From Sulfurospirillum sp. UBA6790 (GTDB lineage: Bacteria > Campylobacterota > Campylobacteria > Campylobacterales > Sulfurospirillaceae): a stretch of DNA of 9,426 bases. The translations under genes were made by a program, and so were the position numbers. Each line of letters opens with the position of its first letter. Position 1 is the first letter of the stretch. Positions 1 through 7,342 of the stretch are shown here, one piece after another. Under the pieces are notes generated by a model. It saw only the letters and a program-made list of their open reading frames with translations. It was not told the DNA's origin and did no database searches. Location of the stretch: NCBI GenBank assembly GCA_002452855.1, contig DKFS01000084.1, forward strand, positions 1 to 9,426, written 5' to 3'.

Positions 1-1
1 T

Positions 2-2818
2 ATTTGAATAATCTACCATCACCAGCGTATCATTTACCACAACGCCACACAGCGCAACGATACCCAAGGCACTGACCATACTCAAACTATAACCTAAAAG
101 CATATGCCCTAAAAATGCCCCAACGATACCAAATGGAATGGCAAGCATAATGATAAGCGGTTGCGTGTAACTTGCAAACGGAATCGCAAGCATCACGTAT
201 AAAACCGCTAACACCAGTAAGAAGCTTGCCAGCAAGCTTTGACTGCTCTCTTTGGTTTCTGCTTGACGCCCTTGATAGGAGACTTGCAGTTCAGGGTACT
301 TTTGTTCCAGTTGTGGAATGTAGGTTTCATTAAGCGCTTGGATAAGAATAGGCGTGTCACGCTCTGGCTCAACATTGGCGGTTACATTGATGATGCGTTT
401 GCCATCGCGTCGTAAAATGTGCGTATAGGCATTGCCTTCAATGCGTTTGGCAACATCACCAAGGCGCACAAATCCGCCGCTACTGGTTTTGATTTTGATG
501 TTATCGATATTGGCTTCATTATCCCGTTCAAGCGCATCTTGTCGTACCATGATTTTAACTTCATTGCGTCCGTGTTGTTCACGAATGGCTTCTTTTCCAT
601 AGGTGGTATAACGCACTTGTCGTGCAATTTCATAAGCGCTCAAGCCAAGTTTTTCACCTAAAGGTAAAAGCTCAAAGTCAATTTGGCGTTTGCCCGAAGA
701 GGTTCCATCATCAATATCTTTTGCGATGGCAAAGCTGCGTAAGTCGTTGGCTAACGTTTCACATGCTTGGTCTAAAAGCGTGTTATTACTATGACTAAGC
801 TCAATCGTTAAAGCCGCTCTTCCGCCTCCAGGCCCTCCGATATCTTTTTTGAAAATCATCGATTCTATGCCTGCGAGTTGGCCTAAATTTTGGCGCCATT
901 TTGTATTAAAATCACTGGTTGAAATCTTGCGTTTTTCACCATCTTGCAGATAAAAAGTCACTTGGATTTGGTTGTCGTCAATTTTGCTTTTATAGCCTTG
1001 ATTGAGGTCAGGTTCATTGACCTCGGCAATGGTTTTAAGCCCCGCTTGAATAATTTTTTGATTAACGGCTTCGATAGTGGCATGTGGCACACCAATAGGA
1101 AGCGTGGCATAGACTACGGCACGATTGGACTCAACGCGCGGCATCATCTCAAAGCCTAAACGACCACTGATGGCATAGACCAAAACGAGCGCTAAAATGA
1201 CAAAACCTGCAACAATGGTACTGTAACGGTTATGGATACAAAAGAGTAAAAACGGTTTGTAAATCGTTTCGACAAAACGATCAAAGGCGCGTGCTACTTT
1301 TTGTTGTTTTAGCCAAAGTTTATGCGCAAACCCTCCTTTTTGCGCCTCTTTTTTAAACGCTAAGTGTGCAGGTAAAATCAACAGTGCTTCCAGCCACGAA
1401 ATTGTAAAAACCGTTGCAACAACGATGGGAATAGGATAAAACATCTTGCCAAACATACCCGGTACAAAAAGAAGCGGGATGAACGCTACCACATTGGTTA
1501 AGATACTAAACGTGACAGGAACCGCGACATCTTTGGTTCCTTGAATCGCCGCTTCAATGTAGTTCATTCCCCGTTGGCGGTATTCATAGACATTTTCACC
1601 CACAATAATGGCATCATCCACAACAATTCCCAATGCGACAATGAAGGCAAACATAGAGACCATATTGATGGATACACCAAAATATTGAAGGAATAACAAA
1701 GAACCCAAAAAGGACGTTGGAATACCAAGCGAGACCCAAAACGCGAGTTTGAATTCCAAAAAAGCACCTAAAATAATCAAAACAAGCGCAAGTCCCAGCA
1801 TACCATTGTTTAAAAGAAGTTCCAATCTGGCATCGTAAATTTTAGAACTGTCGTCATTGATTTTTAGTTCATAAGGTGCGGGAAGGTCTTTTGAAATGGC
1901 TTCTACGGCTTTGAGTGTCGCCTCTGAAACACTTTTTGGAGTCTCTTTTCCCAAACGATAGACTTCAATCTCAATGGCGGGTTTATTGTTATACGTAAAA
2001 TAGATATTGTCATCCACAAAGGTATCTTTAATGCGTGCGACATCCCCTAAGCGAATAGTCTCTCCGGTACTACTGGTTAATAGCGGTAAGGTCTCAAACT
2101 TAGCCGCGCTAATGCGGCGTGTTTTCACACGCAGTAAAATATCGCCTGCGTTACTTTTGACACTGCCGCCTGAAAGCTCAACCGATTGCTTTTCAACGAT
2201 GTCAGCGACATTTTGCATAGATAAACCGTACTTTTCCAGTGCCAATTTATTGAGTGCGATTTCAATTTCATATGACCTTGCTCCCACCAGTTCAACTTGG
2301 CTGATACCCTCACTTTGCAACAGTTTATCGCGTACTTTTTCTGCCATTTCGCGTAAAACCATGGGGTCATTGTCACCCATAATGGCTAAGGAAACAACGC
2401 GTCTTTTGCGCATTGTCATGGAGATAATAGGCTTTTCGGCATCTTCAGGGAATGTCGTAATGCTATCAACCGCTTGTTTAATGTCTTGATAGGTTCTGTT
2501 TTTATTGCTTCCTTCTGAAAGTTCCGCCACAATTTGAGCAACCCCCTCTTTGGCGGTTGCGGTAACTTCTTTGACCCCTTCAATACTGCGAATTTCTTCT
2601 TCCACCGCTAAGATAATGCCTTGTTCGACCTCTTCAGGACTTGCCCCAGGATACGCGACATTAATGGTCACCATATCTAAATCAAACTCGGGGAAAACCT
2701 CTTTTTTGATATAAAAGCTCATATAGATGCCGCCAATCAAAAAGATAAGCATGAATAGATTTGCGGTGACTTTATTGTGTACCAACCATGCGATAATCGA
2801 ATTTTGCTCTTTACGCAT
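2..2818 (-). CDS. RND-family efflux pump inner-membrane subunit (partial, C-terminus missing)
   Basis: Inner-membrane proton-driven pump of a tripartite drug or metabolite efflux system. About 939 codons are in the window and the frame is open to the left edge. RND pumps of this type are usually 1,020-1,050 residues, so about 80-110 are missing. The N-terminus (MRKEQNSIIAWLVHNKVTAN) leads into the first membrane helix at about residues 14-37. A large periplasmic domain follows, with FPEFDLDMVTINVAYPGASP typical of AcrB/MexB-like proteins. A cluster of hydrophobic helices holds ALGIVVDDAIIVGENV, with Asp401 and Asp402 at the place of the AcrB proton-relay Asp407/Asp408. A second periplasmic domain follows. 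The last visible helix has GVVVNDTLVMVDYSN, the usual TM10 motif. The start ATG overlaps the membrane fusion gene stop (TAATG), with AGGTG just upstream (2823-2827). The family is certain; the substrate is unknown. Confidence 0.95.
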   Translation of the reverse strand, partial: MRKEQNSIIAWLVHNKVTANLFMLIFLIGGIYMSFYIKKEVFPEFDLDMVTINVAYPGASPEEVEQGIILAVEEEIRSIEGVKEVTATAKEGVAQIVAELSEGSNKNRTYQDIKQAVDSITTFPEDAEKPIISMTMRKRRVVSLAIMGDNDPMVLREMAEKVRDKLLQSEGISQVELVGARSYEIEIALNKLALEKYGLSMQNVADIVEKQSVELSGGSVKSNAGDILLRVKTRRISAAKFETLPLLTSSTGETIRLGDVARIKDTFVDDNIYFTYNNKPAIEIEVYRLGKETPKSVSEATLKAVEAISKDLPAPYELKINDDSSKIYDARLELLLNNGMLGLALVLIILGAFLEFKLAFWVSLGIPTSFLGSLLFLQYFGVSINMVSMFAFIVALGIVVDDAIIVGENVYEYRQRGMNYIEAAIQGTKDVAVPVTFSILTNVVAFIPLLFVPGMFGKMFYPIPIVVATVFTISWLEALLILPAHLAFKKEAQKGGFAHKLWLKQQKVARAFDRFVETIYKPFLLFCIHNRYSTIVAGFVILALVLVYAISGRLGFEMMPRVESNRAVVYATLPIGVPHATIEAVNQKIIQAGLKTIAEVNEPDLNQGYKSKIDDNQIQVTFYLQDGEKRKISTSDFNTKWRQNLGQLAGIESMIFKKDIGGPGGGRAALTIELSHSNNTLLDQACETLANDLRSFAIAKDIDDGTSSGKRQIDFELLPLGEKLGLSAYEIARQVRYTTYGKEAIREQHGRNEVKIMVRQDALERDNEANIDNIKIKTSSGGFVRLGDVAKRIEGNAYTHILRRDGKRIINVTANVEPERDTPILIQALNETYIPQLEQKYPELQVSYQGRQAETKESSQSLLASFLLVLAVLYVMLAIPFASYTQPLIIMLAIPFGIVGAFLGHMLLGYSLSMVSALGIVALCGVVVNDTLVMVDYSN

Positions 2819-4008
2819 TATTCACCTTTTTTTGGTTTGGACACTGTGGCAAGATTGACTAAGTTCATGCCAGAAATGGGTGCGGTAAGGTACGTCGAGA
2901 TGATGTGGTCGTTTTCTGTGATGCCTGCGGTAATCAGCACTTGTTGAGGGTTCTTATACAACACTTCGACAGGTTTGATGGCAAGTGTTTTGTTTTCATC
3001 CATCACCCAAACGGTGTTGTTGGGACGTAGTAATGATGCCGGTAATGCATAAATAGCATCAAAACGTTTCCCTGCAATCGTGGCTTGCAACGTTTCTCCT
3101 AACAATAAAGCATGTTTTTCTTTTCTGGACTCTTTAAGTCCAAAAGGATCGTGCACACCTATTAAGAGTTTGGCTTGTTTGGTGGTGCTATCAAGATCAG
3201 GCAAGATTTTAAGCAGATTTGCTTTTACATGTAAAGGTTGATTGGTATTCGACAGAAGCGTTACTTTGATGTGTGAAAGTGCTTTGGCATCGGTGGTATC
3301 CAAAAATTTCAAATAAGAGACAGGCAGTGTAACACGCATCCAAAATTCATCGGTTGAAACAAGTTCAAGTATGGTACTTTGTGTGGAGACATAGCTGCCC
3401 AGTTCGGCTGATTTTGTGATAATCACACCATCATATGGCGCTTTGATGCTTGTCTCTTTAAAGTTATTGAGCGCACTAGCATAGGAGGCTTCTAGTTCCA
3501 TGATGGTTGCTTTGACTTGAGCAAGTTGCGGTTCGCGTAAAATTAAAGCGCGACTCAGTCCTGTGGGATTTTCTTTGGAGAGCTCTAACTCTTTTTTAGC
3601 GCTCTCTTGTTGTCCCATTTCAATCATCTCAGATGCTTTCGCGGAAAGGAGTTTTGCTTTGATTTCATCAACTGCTGATTGATAATCCACAGGGTCGATT
3701 TGTGCTAAGAGTTCTCCTTTTTTAACAAAACTACCGAGTGTAAAATTGGGGTGTGTTTGTATGATTTTACCCGAAACTTTAGAGGCAATCGTTGTTTTTT
3801 GTGAAGCTTCAATGGTTCCAATCACAGGAAGAATGACCTCTTGGGAGGAGGGCTTTATCTGAACAACTTCGACAATGGTTCCTGTGATTTGGCGCTTTTG
3901 TTTTTGTGCTTGCGGCGCAGTGCTAAGAAGATATTTAGCGGCTCCTACCCCAAAAGCGATGATTAAAACCGAAGCGGTTATATTGATGATAATTTTTTTA
4001 GTTGTCAT
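2818..4008 (-). CDS. RND efflux membrane fusion protein (HlyD/AcrA type periplasmic adaptor)
   Basis: This 396-residue protein is the periplasmic adaptor joining the RND pump to the outer-membrane channel. Residues about 5-28 form a hydrophobic N-terminal anchor or signal (IIINITASVLIIAFGVGAA) with no lipobox cysteine, so it is probably membrane-anchored rather than a lipoprotein. A first half-lipoyl motif lies at about 62-106 (IGTIEASQKTTIASKVSGKI, then VKKGELLAQIDP). A charged alpha-hairpin spans about 107-184, and the second half-lipoyl motif is at about 186-207 (TSIKAPYDGVIITKSAELGS). Beta-barrel and membrane-proximal segments follow. The start at 4008 has GGAGAA a few bases upstream and overlaps the end of the upstream gene by 11 bp. 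The stop shares one base with the pump start. Both overlaps suggest translational coupling and balanced production. Confidence 0.95.
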   Translation of the reverse strand: MTTKKIIINITASVLIIAFGVGAAKYLLSTAPQAQKQKRQITGTIVEVVQIKPSSQEVILPVIGTIEASQKTTIASKVSGKIIQTHPNFTLGSFVKKGELLAQIDPVDYQSAVDEIKAKLLSAKASEMIEMGQQESAKKELELSKENPTGLSRALILREPQLAQVKATIMELEASYASALNNFKETSIKAPYDGVIITKSAELGSYVSTQSTILELVSTDEFWMRVTLPVSYLKFLDTTDAKALSHIKVTLLSNTNQPLHVKANLLKILPDLDSTTKQAKLLIGVHDPFGLKESRKEKHALLLGETLQATIAGKRFDAIYALPASLLRPNNTVWVMDENKTLAIKPVEVLYKNPQQVLITAGITENDHIISTYLTAPISGMNLVNLATVSKPKKGE

Positions 4009-5371
4009 ACTTTCTCCATTCTTGTTTCACATCATAGTCTAAAAGGCCACCTGCTAAAGCGCGGTGCAAAGCAATGCGTTCGCTAATAAGGTTTTGTTGT
4101 TTTGAAAGCTTGGTTTGTTCTAACTCTTGCAAACTCGCTTGTGCATTAAGAACATTTAAGTAGGTTTCTACACCGTATTCGTATTTGGCTTTTTGGCGTT
4201 CAAAAATTACTTGGGCAAGAGCGACACGTTCGTTGAGTTGGTTGAGGTATTGTGTTTGTGTCTTTTCGGCTTCTAGGGCATCTTCTACTTCACCAAATGC
4301 TTCAAGGAGCGTTTGTTTGTATGTCAATGTATATTCATTAGACGTAAACAGCGCTTTTTTCACTAAGGACTCTTTTGCGCCTGCATCAAAAAGCGTTCCG
4401 CTAAGACTTGCAACGGCACTGCCGATAATCGTATCGAGAACATTGGAAAACTGCGATGATGTGGCAATGCTTGAGAGCGAAATATTAAGGGATGGGTATT
4501 GGTTTTTAATCGCTTCAGAGAGTGTGGCATTGGCAGAGTTTAGGGTATAAAATGCTTGTTTGACATCGGGGCGTTGCAACAATTTGGTTGCAGGAATACC
4601 CACAGCAGGTTGTGGCGGTAATACAATCAATTTTGCCAAAGATGCTTGCGGTAACTCTTCTAAAACAGAGCGCCCTAAAAGAAGATTGAGTGCGCGTATT
4701 TGTGTTTGAATATCGCCTTCTAACGTAATTTTTTGTGCTTCAAGATTTTTGATATATTGTTCTTGTTGCCAAACGTCTGTGATGGAGTTTTTTCCACTTT
4801 CATGTTTGAGTTTTGTGAGCGCTAAAATCTTAGTGGCAACATCCTTTTGGTCATTTAAAAGTGCTAAACTCTCTTTTTTATACGCTAAGGTGTACCACGC
4901 ATTGGCAAGTTCAGCGACTAAAGAGATGCCACTCACTTGCATGGCTTCATAACTGGCACGATACGTTGCTTGCTGTGCATCAATGCTATCGGAGCGTTTA
5001 CCAAATAAATCCACTTCATACGATGCACCAAGGGTTGCAGAATAGCTCTCTTTTTGTGTTTCTATGCCTCTTAGTTCTCGCTCTTTCGTTGCTGAACCAG
5101 AAAGAGAGAGACTAGGGAAATTGGCGGCTTGTTTCGTGTGCAACGTTGCATATGCTTGTAAAACACGTTGCTGTGCGGCTTGAAAACTTAGGCTTTGTTT
5201 TAACGCTTCATCGACCAGTTGGTTGAGCGCTGTATCGTGCAACTCTTGCCACCATGGGTCGATTTTAGAGTCGAAAGGCGGCGGTGAATGAATAGGTTGT
5301 GGTGTAGGCGAGATACAACCGCTAAGTGTGATGGCAATACTAAACAAAGCGATATAAACGAGCTGTTTCAT
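3998..5371 (-). CDS. RND efflux outer-membrane factor lipoprotein (TolC/NodT family)
   Basis: Outer-membrane channel subunit of the efflux system, 457 residues, the usual length for NodT-type factors. The N-terminus MKQLVYIALFSIAITLSGC is a lipoprotein signal peptide with lipobox LSGC, so Cys19 would be lipidated. Family signatures are DPWWQELHD near residues 38-46, SYEVDLFGKRSDSI (about 117-130), LLQRPDVKQA (about 264-273), NQYPSLNISLS (about 290-300) and a C-terminal HRALAGGL (about 436-443). The two internal repeats of the OEP domain can be seen as long charged helices. The frame is open upstream as far as 5503, but ATG 5371 is chosen because it is followed directly by the signal peptide and preceded by GGGAG at proper spacing. 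This is the first gene of the operon; the order channel-adaptor-pump differs from Campylobacter cmeABC (adaptor-pump-channel). Confidence 0.94.
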   Translation of the reverse strand: MKQLVYIALFSIAITLSGCISPTPQPIHSPPPFDSKIDPWWQELHDTALNQLVDEALKQSLSFQAAQQRVLQAYATLHTKQAANFPSLSLSGSATKERELRGIETQKESYSATLGASYEVDLFGKRSDSIDAQQATYRASYEAMQVSGISLVAELANAWYTLAYKKESLALLNDQKDVATKILALTKLKHESGKNSITDVWQQEQYIKNLEAQKITLEGDIQTQIRALNLLLGRSVLEELPQASLAKLIVLPPQPAVGIPATKLLQRPDVKQAFYTLNSANATLSEAIKNQYPSLNISLSSIATSSQFSNVLDTIIGSAVASLSGTLFDAGAKESLVKKALFTSNEYTLTYKQTLLEAFGEVEDALEAEKTQTQYLNQLNERVALAQVIFERQKAKYEYGVETYLNVLNAQASLQELEQTKLSKQQNLISERIALHRALAGGLLDYDVKQEWRKYDN

Positions 5372-5399
5372 CAAGACTCCCAATAAGTAGTGAGTTATT

Positions 5400-5405
5400 A
5401 TTATA
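5400..5405 (-). promoter_or_regulatory. Candidate -10 box for the efflux operon
   Basis: Read on the minus strand this is TATAAT, about 29 bases ahead of the outer-membrane factor ATG at 5371. There is no good TTGACA-like -35 box at 16-18 bp, which is common for sigma-70 promoters in Campylobacterota. The perfect inverted repeat at 5429-5445 lies about 24-40 bases upstream of the box, around the usual -35 region. No start site is demonstrated. Confidence 0.5.
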
Positions 5406-5428
5406 CCTTGCGGTGTATTAACAAAATG

Positions 5429-5445
5429 TAACGCTAAATGCGTTA
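5429..5445. repeat. Perfect inverted repeat TAACGC-N5-GCGTTA in divergent promoter region
   Basis: Six-base arms TAACGC (5429-5434) and GCGTTA (5440-5445) are separated by TAAAT. The right arm overlaps the candidate proC -10 box, and the repeat sits at or just upstream of the -35 region of the divergent efflux operon. This is a plausible operator for a dimeric regulator such as a TetR or MarR type, but no regulator gene lies in the window. Its role is inferred from position only. Confidence 0.4.
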
Positions 5446-5449
5446 TAAT
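5444..5449 (+). promoter_or_regulatory. Candidate -10 box for proC
   Basis: TATAAT lies 22 bases ahead of the proC ATG, giving a short leader of perhaps 15-20 bases that carries GAGGA (5461-5465) as ribosome binding site. TTAACA at 5418-5423 is 20 bp upstream, too far for a standard -35 box, so the promoter is supported mainly by its -10 box. Confidence 0.5.
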
Positions 5450-5471
5450 TTTTAAAAAACGAGGATAACCA

Positions 5472-6221
5472 ATGAAATTACTCCTAATTGGCGCAGGTAA
5501 CATGGGTGGAGCAATGCTTCAAGGATTACATGTCAATGATCTTAGTGTCGTGGTGCGTAACCCTGAACGCGCAAAAAAGATTCATGAAATGTATCCTTCC
5601 ATTACTATTTTAACAGAAACTCCCTCTTTAGATGGTTATACCGTTATTTTAGCCATTAAACCTCAAGCTTTTGCTTCGTTTAAAACGCAAGGGTGTGCCA
5701 AAGGTGTAATTTCCATTATGGCGGGTATCAGTCTTGAGCAGTTGCGAAAAGGAATTAATGCAAAGCATTATATTCGCTCTATGCCAAATATGGCGGCTTC
5801 TGTACAAAAATCTGCTACTTCCGTCTGTGGCGATGAAGCACTCAAAGAGAATGCTTTACGCATTTTAGGGACGATAGGAAGTTGTTTTTGGTTAGAGAGC
5901 GAAAAAGAGCTAGATATTGCAATGGGACTAGCAGGATGCGCACCTGCATGGGTCGCGTTGGTTGCTGAAGCATTAAGCGATGGCGCGGTGAATTTAGGAT
6001 TGAAACGTGATTTAACCTATCCGATGATTGCAGCATTGTTTGAAGGTATGGGCGTTGTGCTTCAACACGAGCATCCCGCCATTTTAAAAGATAAAGTCAT
6101 GTCACCTTCGGGTACAACTGTGGCGGGGTATCTGAAACTTGAAGAGGGAAAAGTACGTGATAGTTTTATCAAAGCGATGGAAGCTTCGTATGAAAGAGCA
6201 AAAAGTCTAGGAAAAAAATAG
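5472..6221 (+). CDS. proC: Pyrroline-5-carboxylate reductase
   Basis: Catalyses the last step of proline synthesis in the cytoplasm, reducing 1-pyrroline-5-carboxylate to L-proline with NAD(P)H. The 249-residue product is slightly short for a family of about 260-280. The Rossmann nucleotide-binding loop GAGNMG is at residues 8-13. The P5CR signature RSMPN is at 102-106. The C-terminal dimerisation domain contains GLAGCAPAWVALVAEALSDG (about 152-171) and the substrate-binding loop VMSPSGTTVAGYL (about 209-221). The common family form of the first block is GSGPAY, so GCAPAW is a mild variant. The start is supported by GAGGA six bases upstream. It stands alone, divergent from the efflux operon and convergent with the carboxypeptidase gene, and is probably its own transcription unit. 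Confidence 0.96.
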   Translation: MKLLLIGAGNMGGAMLQGLHVNDLSVVVRNPERAKKIHEMYPSITILTETPSLDGYTVILAIKPQAFASFKTQGCAKGVISIMAGISLEQLRKGINAKHYIRSMPNMAASVQKSATSVCGDEALKENALRILGTIGSCFWLESEKELDIAMGLAGCAPAWVALVAEALSDGAVNLGLKRDLTYPMIAALFEGMGVVLQHEHPAILKDKVMSPSGTTVAGYLKLEEGKVRDSFIKAMEASYERAKSLGKK

Positions 6222-6225
6222 AATT

Positions 6226-6252
6226 ATAAAGGCTTGTAAAACAAGCCTTTAT
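6226..6252. terminator. Convergent hairpin terminator between proC and the carboxypeptidase gene
   Basis: A perfect 12-bp stem (arms 6226-6237 and 6241-6252, ATAAAGGCTTGT and its complement) with an AAA loop begins four bases after the proC stop. The carboxypeptidase stop codon (6249-6251) lies inside the right arm. In the minus direction the stem is followed by a T-rich run (AATTCTATTTTTTT). In the plus direction there is no clear T tract beyond the CCTTTAT that belongs to the stem. It probably stops minus-strand transcripts intrinsically, and plus-strand ones less surely. Confidence 0.75.
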
Positions 6253-7160
6253 GCAATCGTATGTGCTTTTTTCTTACTGGTTTTTTTCGTTTGCTTTGTA
6301 CTAGGTGCAGCGGGTTTTTTAGACGCTGATCTTGTCTCTGTAATATCGGGTAAAACATCTTCAAAAATGGTGCGTATATCATTCCAACGGTGTTCAGAAT
6401 TGAGCATTACCACTAAAATATCTTTATTATCTTTTTTAGCACGGGCAATCAAACACGGTCCTGCTTTTTGAGTGTAACCTGTTTTGATACCTACCGCGTA
6501 TTTATAATTATTGAGAAGTCTATTGTGCGTATAAGCGGCATAAGCACGTTTTGTGTTGAGAGAGCGAAAGTCGTAACGTTTTAATTTTGCGATTTCATTG
6601 AAATTATTATTTTTAATAGCATATTCGCTGAGTGTTAAAAGATCAAGTGCGGTTGAGTAGTGATTGCCTATGTCAAATCCGCATGGATTGGTAAAGTGTG
6701 TATTTTTCATGCCAATTTTTTTAGCTTTTGCGTTCATCTCTTTAACAAAATTATCGACATTGCCATCGCCTAGATAAACACCAATAGCCATTGCCGCATC
6801 ATTGGCTGACATAACCATCGCTGCCTTGACTAAATCTCTTAAGTAAAATTTCTCACCAATGCGTAAATTAGCTTTGGTAGGCTCAACATGCGTCATCTCA
6901 CGTGTAATCGTTACCACATCGTTCATGCGACCACTTTCAAGTGCCAACATAGAGGTCATGATTTTAGTAAGACTGGCAGGTTGATTAATCTTTTGCTCAT
7001 CTTTGGCAAAAATTAACTGTTTGCTGGTTAAATCTTTAGCAATAATGGCATCTGTATTTTTACGGATGCGATTGGCAGTCTCTTTATCGAGATAGTTTGC
7101 ACTGAGTGTGGAAGACATTAGACATACGCTGCAGAAAAGCGTTAAAAGTGGTTTAATCAT
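6249..7160 (-). CDS. D-alanyl-D-alanine carboxypeptidase (PBP5/DacA type, peptidase S11)
   Basis: Periplasmic penicillin-binding protein that removes the terminal D-alanine from peptidoglycan pentapeptides and so limits cross-linking. The 303-residue product starts with a signal peptide (residues 1-21, MIKPLLTLFCSVCLMSSTLS then A). All three serine-acyltransferase motifs are present: SLTK at 63-66 (nucleophile Ser63, Lys66), SAN at 118-120 and KTG at 226-228. Family blocks FTNPCGFD and HYSTALDL lie between them. Classical PBP5 is near 390-400 residues with a second beta-domain and an amphipathic anchor helix. Here the catalytic domain ends near residue 272 and is followed only by a Lys/Thr/Ala/Pro-rich tail (about 278-300), so this is a compact form. 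The tail might bind cell wall or membrane electrostatically. AAGAG lies upstream of ATG 7160. dacA would be a reasonable name, but paralogues cannot be told apart here. Confidence 0.93.
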   Translation of the reverse strand: MIKPLLTLFCSVCLMSSTLSANYLDKETANRIRKNTDAIIAKDLTSKQLIFAKDEQKINQPASLTKIMTSMLALESGRMNDVVTITREMTHVEPTKANLRIGEKFYLRDLVKAAMVMSANDAAMAIGVYLGDGNVDNFVKEMNAKAKKIGMKNTHFTNPCGFDIGNHYSTALDLLTLSEYAIKNNNFNEIAKLKRYDFRSLNTKRAYAAYTHNRLLNNYKYAVGIKTGYTQKAGPCLIARAKKDNKDILVVMLNSEHRWNDIRTIFEDVLPDITETRSASKKPAAPSTKQTKKTSKKKAHTIA

Positions 7161-7222
7161 GCTGCTCTTTTTTGGAAATAGTTTGTTTGATTTTAGTGAA
7201 AAAAACTTAAATCTTTCCTTTG

Positions 7223-7245
7223 AAAATGGCTACTTTAGCCATTTT
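7223..7245. repeat. Perfect 10-bp inverted repeat in the carboxypeptidase/modE divergent region
   Basis: Arms AAAATGGCTA (7223-7232) and TAGCCATTTT (7236-7245) are separated by CTT. As RNA it would fold into a stable hairpin ending in U residues on either strand, so it resembles a terminator; as DNA it could be an operator. It lies 63-85 bases ahead of the carboxypeptidase ATG, probably within or next to that gene's leader or promoter, and about 40 bases from the nearest ModE-like palindrome. Its function is unknown. Confidence 0.6.
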
Positions 7246-7282
7246 GATGAAATTTTTATCTGTGCTCAAAAATTCACCATGA

Positions 7283-7311
7283 AGCGTTATAACTCTTAAG
7301 GTTATATCGCT
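7283..7311. promoter_or_regulatory. ModE-like operator A (upstream of mod -10)
   Basis: Imperfect palindrome: left arm AGCGTTATAAC (7283-7293), seven-base spacer, right arm GTTATATCGCT (7301-7311). Ten of eleven arm positions are complementary. The arms resemble the enterobacterial ModE half-site (ATCGnTATATA as known from E. coli). The palindrome ends at the first base of the candidate -10 box and covers the -35 region, so bound ModE should block RNA polymerase. ModE binding is inferred. Confidence 0.55.
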
Positions 7312-7316
7312 ATAAT
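7311..7316 (+). promoter_or_regulatory. Candidate -10 box for the modE-modA operon
   Basis: TATAAT lies 60 bases ahead of the modE ATG. The hexamer 17 bp upstream is TATAAC, a poor -35 box. The predicted leader of about 50 bases would contain the whole of operator B, while operator A abuts this box from the upstream side. Confidence 0.55.
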
Positions 7317-7342
7317 GTTCGAAAAGTTTTAAACGAGTCGCT

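Noticed and set aside
222..239. Inverted repeat AAGCTTGC-CA-GCAAGCTT within the RND gene
   Set aside because: It falls on codons for an ordinary hydrophobic helix (SLLAS) and there is no gene border nearby; most likely chance.
2007..2489. Open frame of 160 codons on the plus strand, opposite the RND pump gene
   Set aside because: It lies wholly antisense to a clearly coding, motif-rich RND gene, its product resembles no family I know, and it has no convincing promoter or ribosome binding site.
4185..4550. Plus-strand open frame of 121 codons opposite the outer-membrane factor gene
   Set aside because: Antisense shadow of a well-supported gene with no recognisable product.
5372..5503. Upstream extension of the outer-membrane factor by 44 codons
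   Set aside because: It would overlap proC and its promoter and bury the lipoprotein signal peptide inside the protein; ATG 5371 has a good ribosome binding site and is followed directly by the signal sequence.
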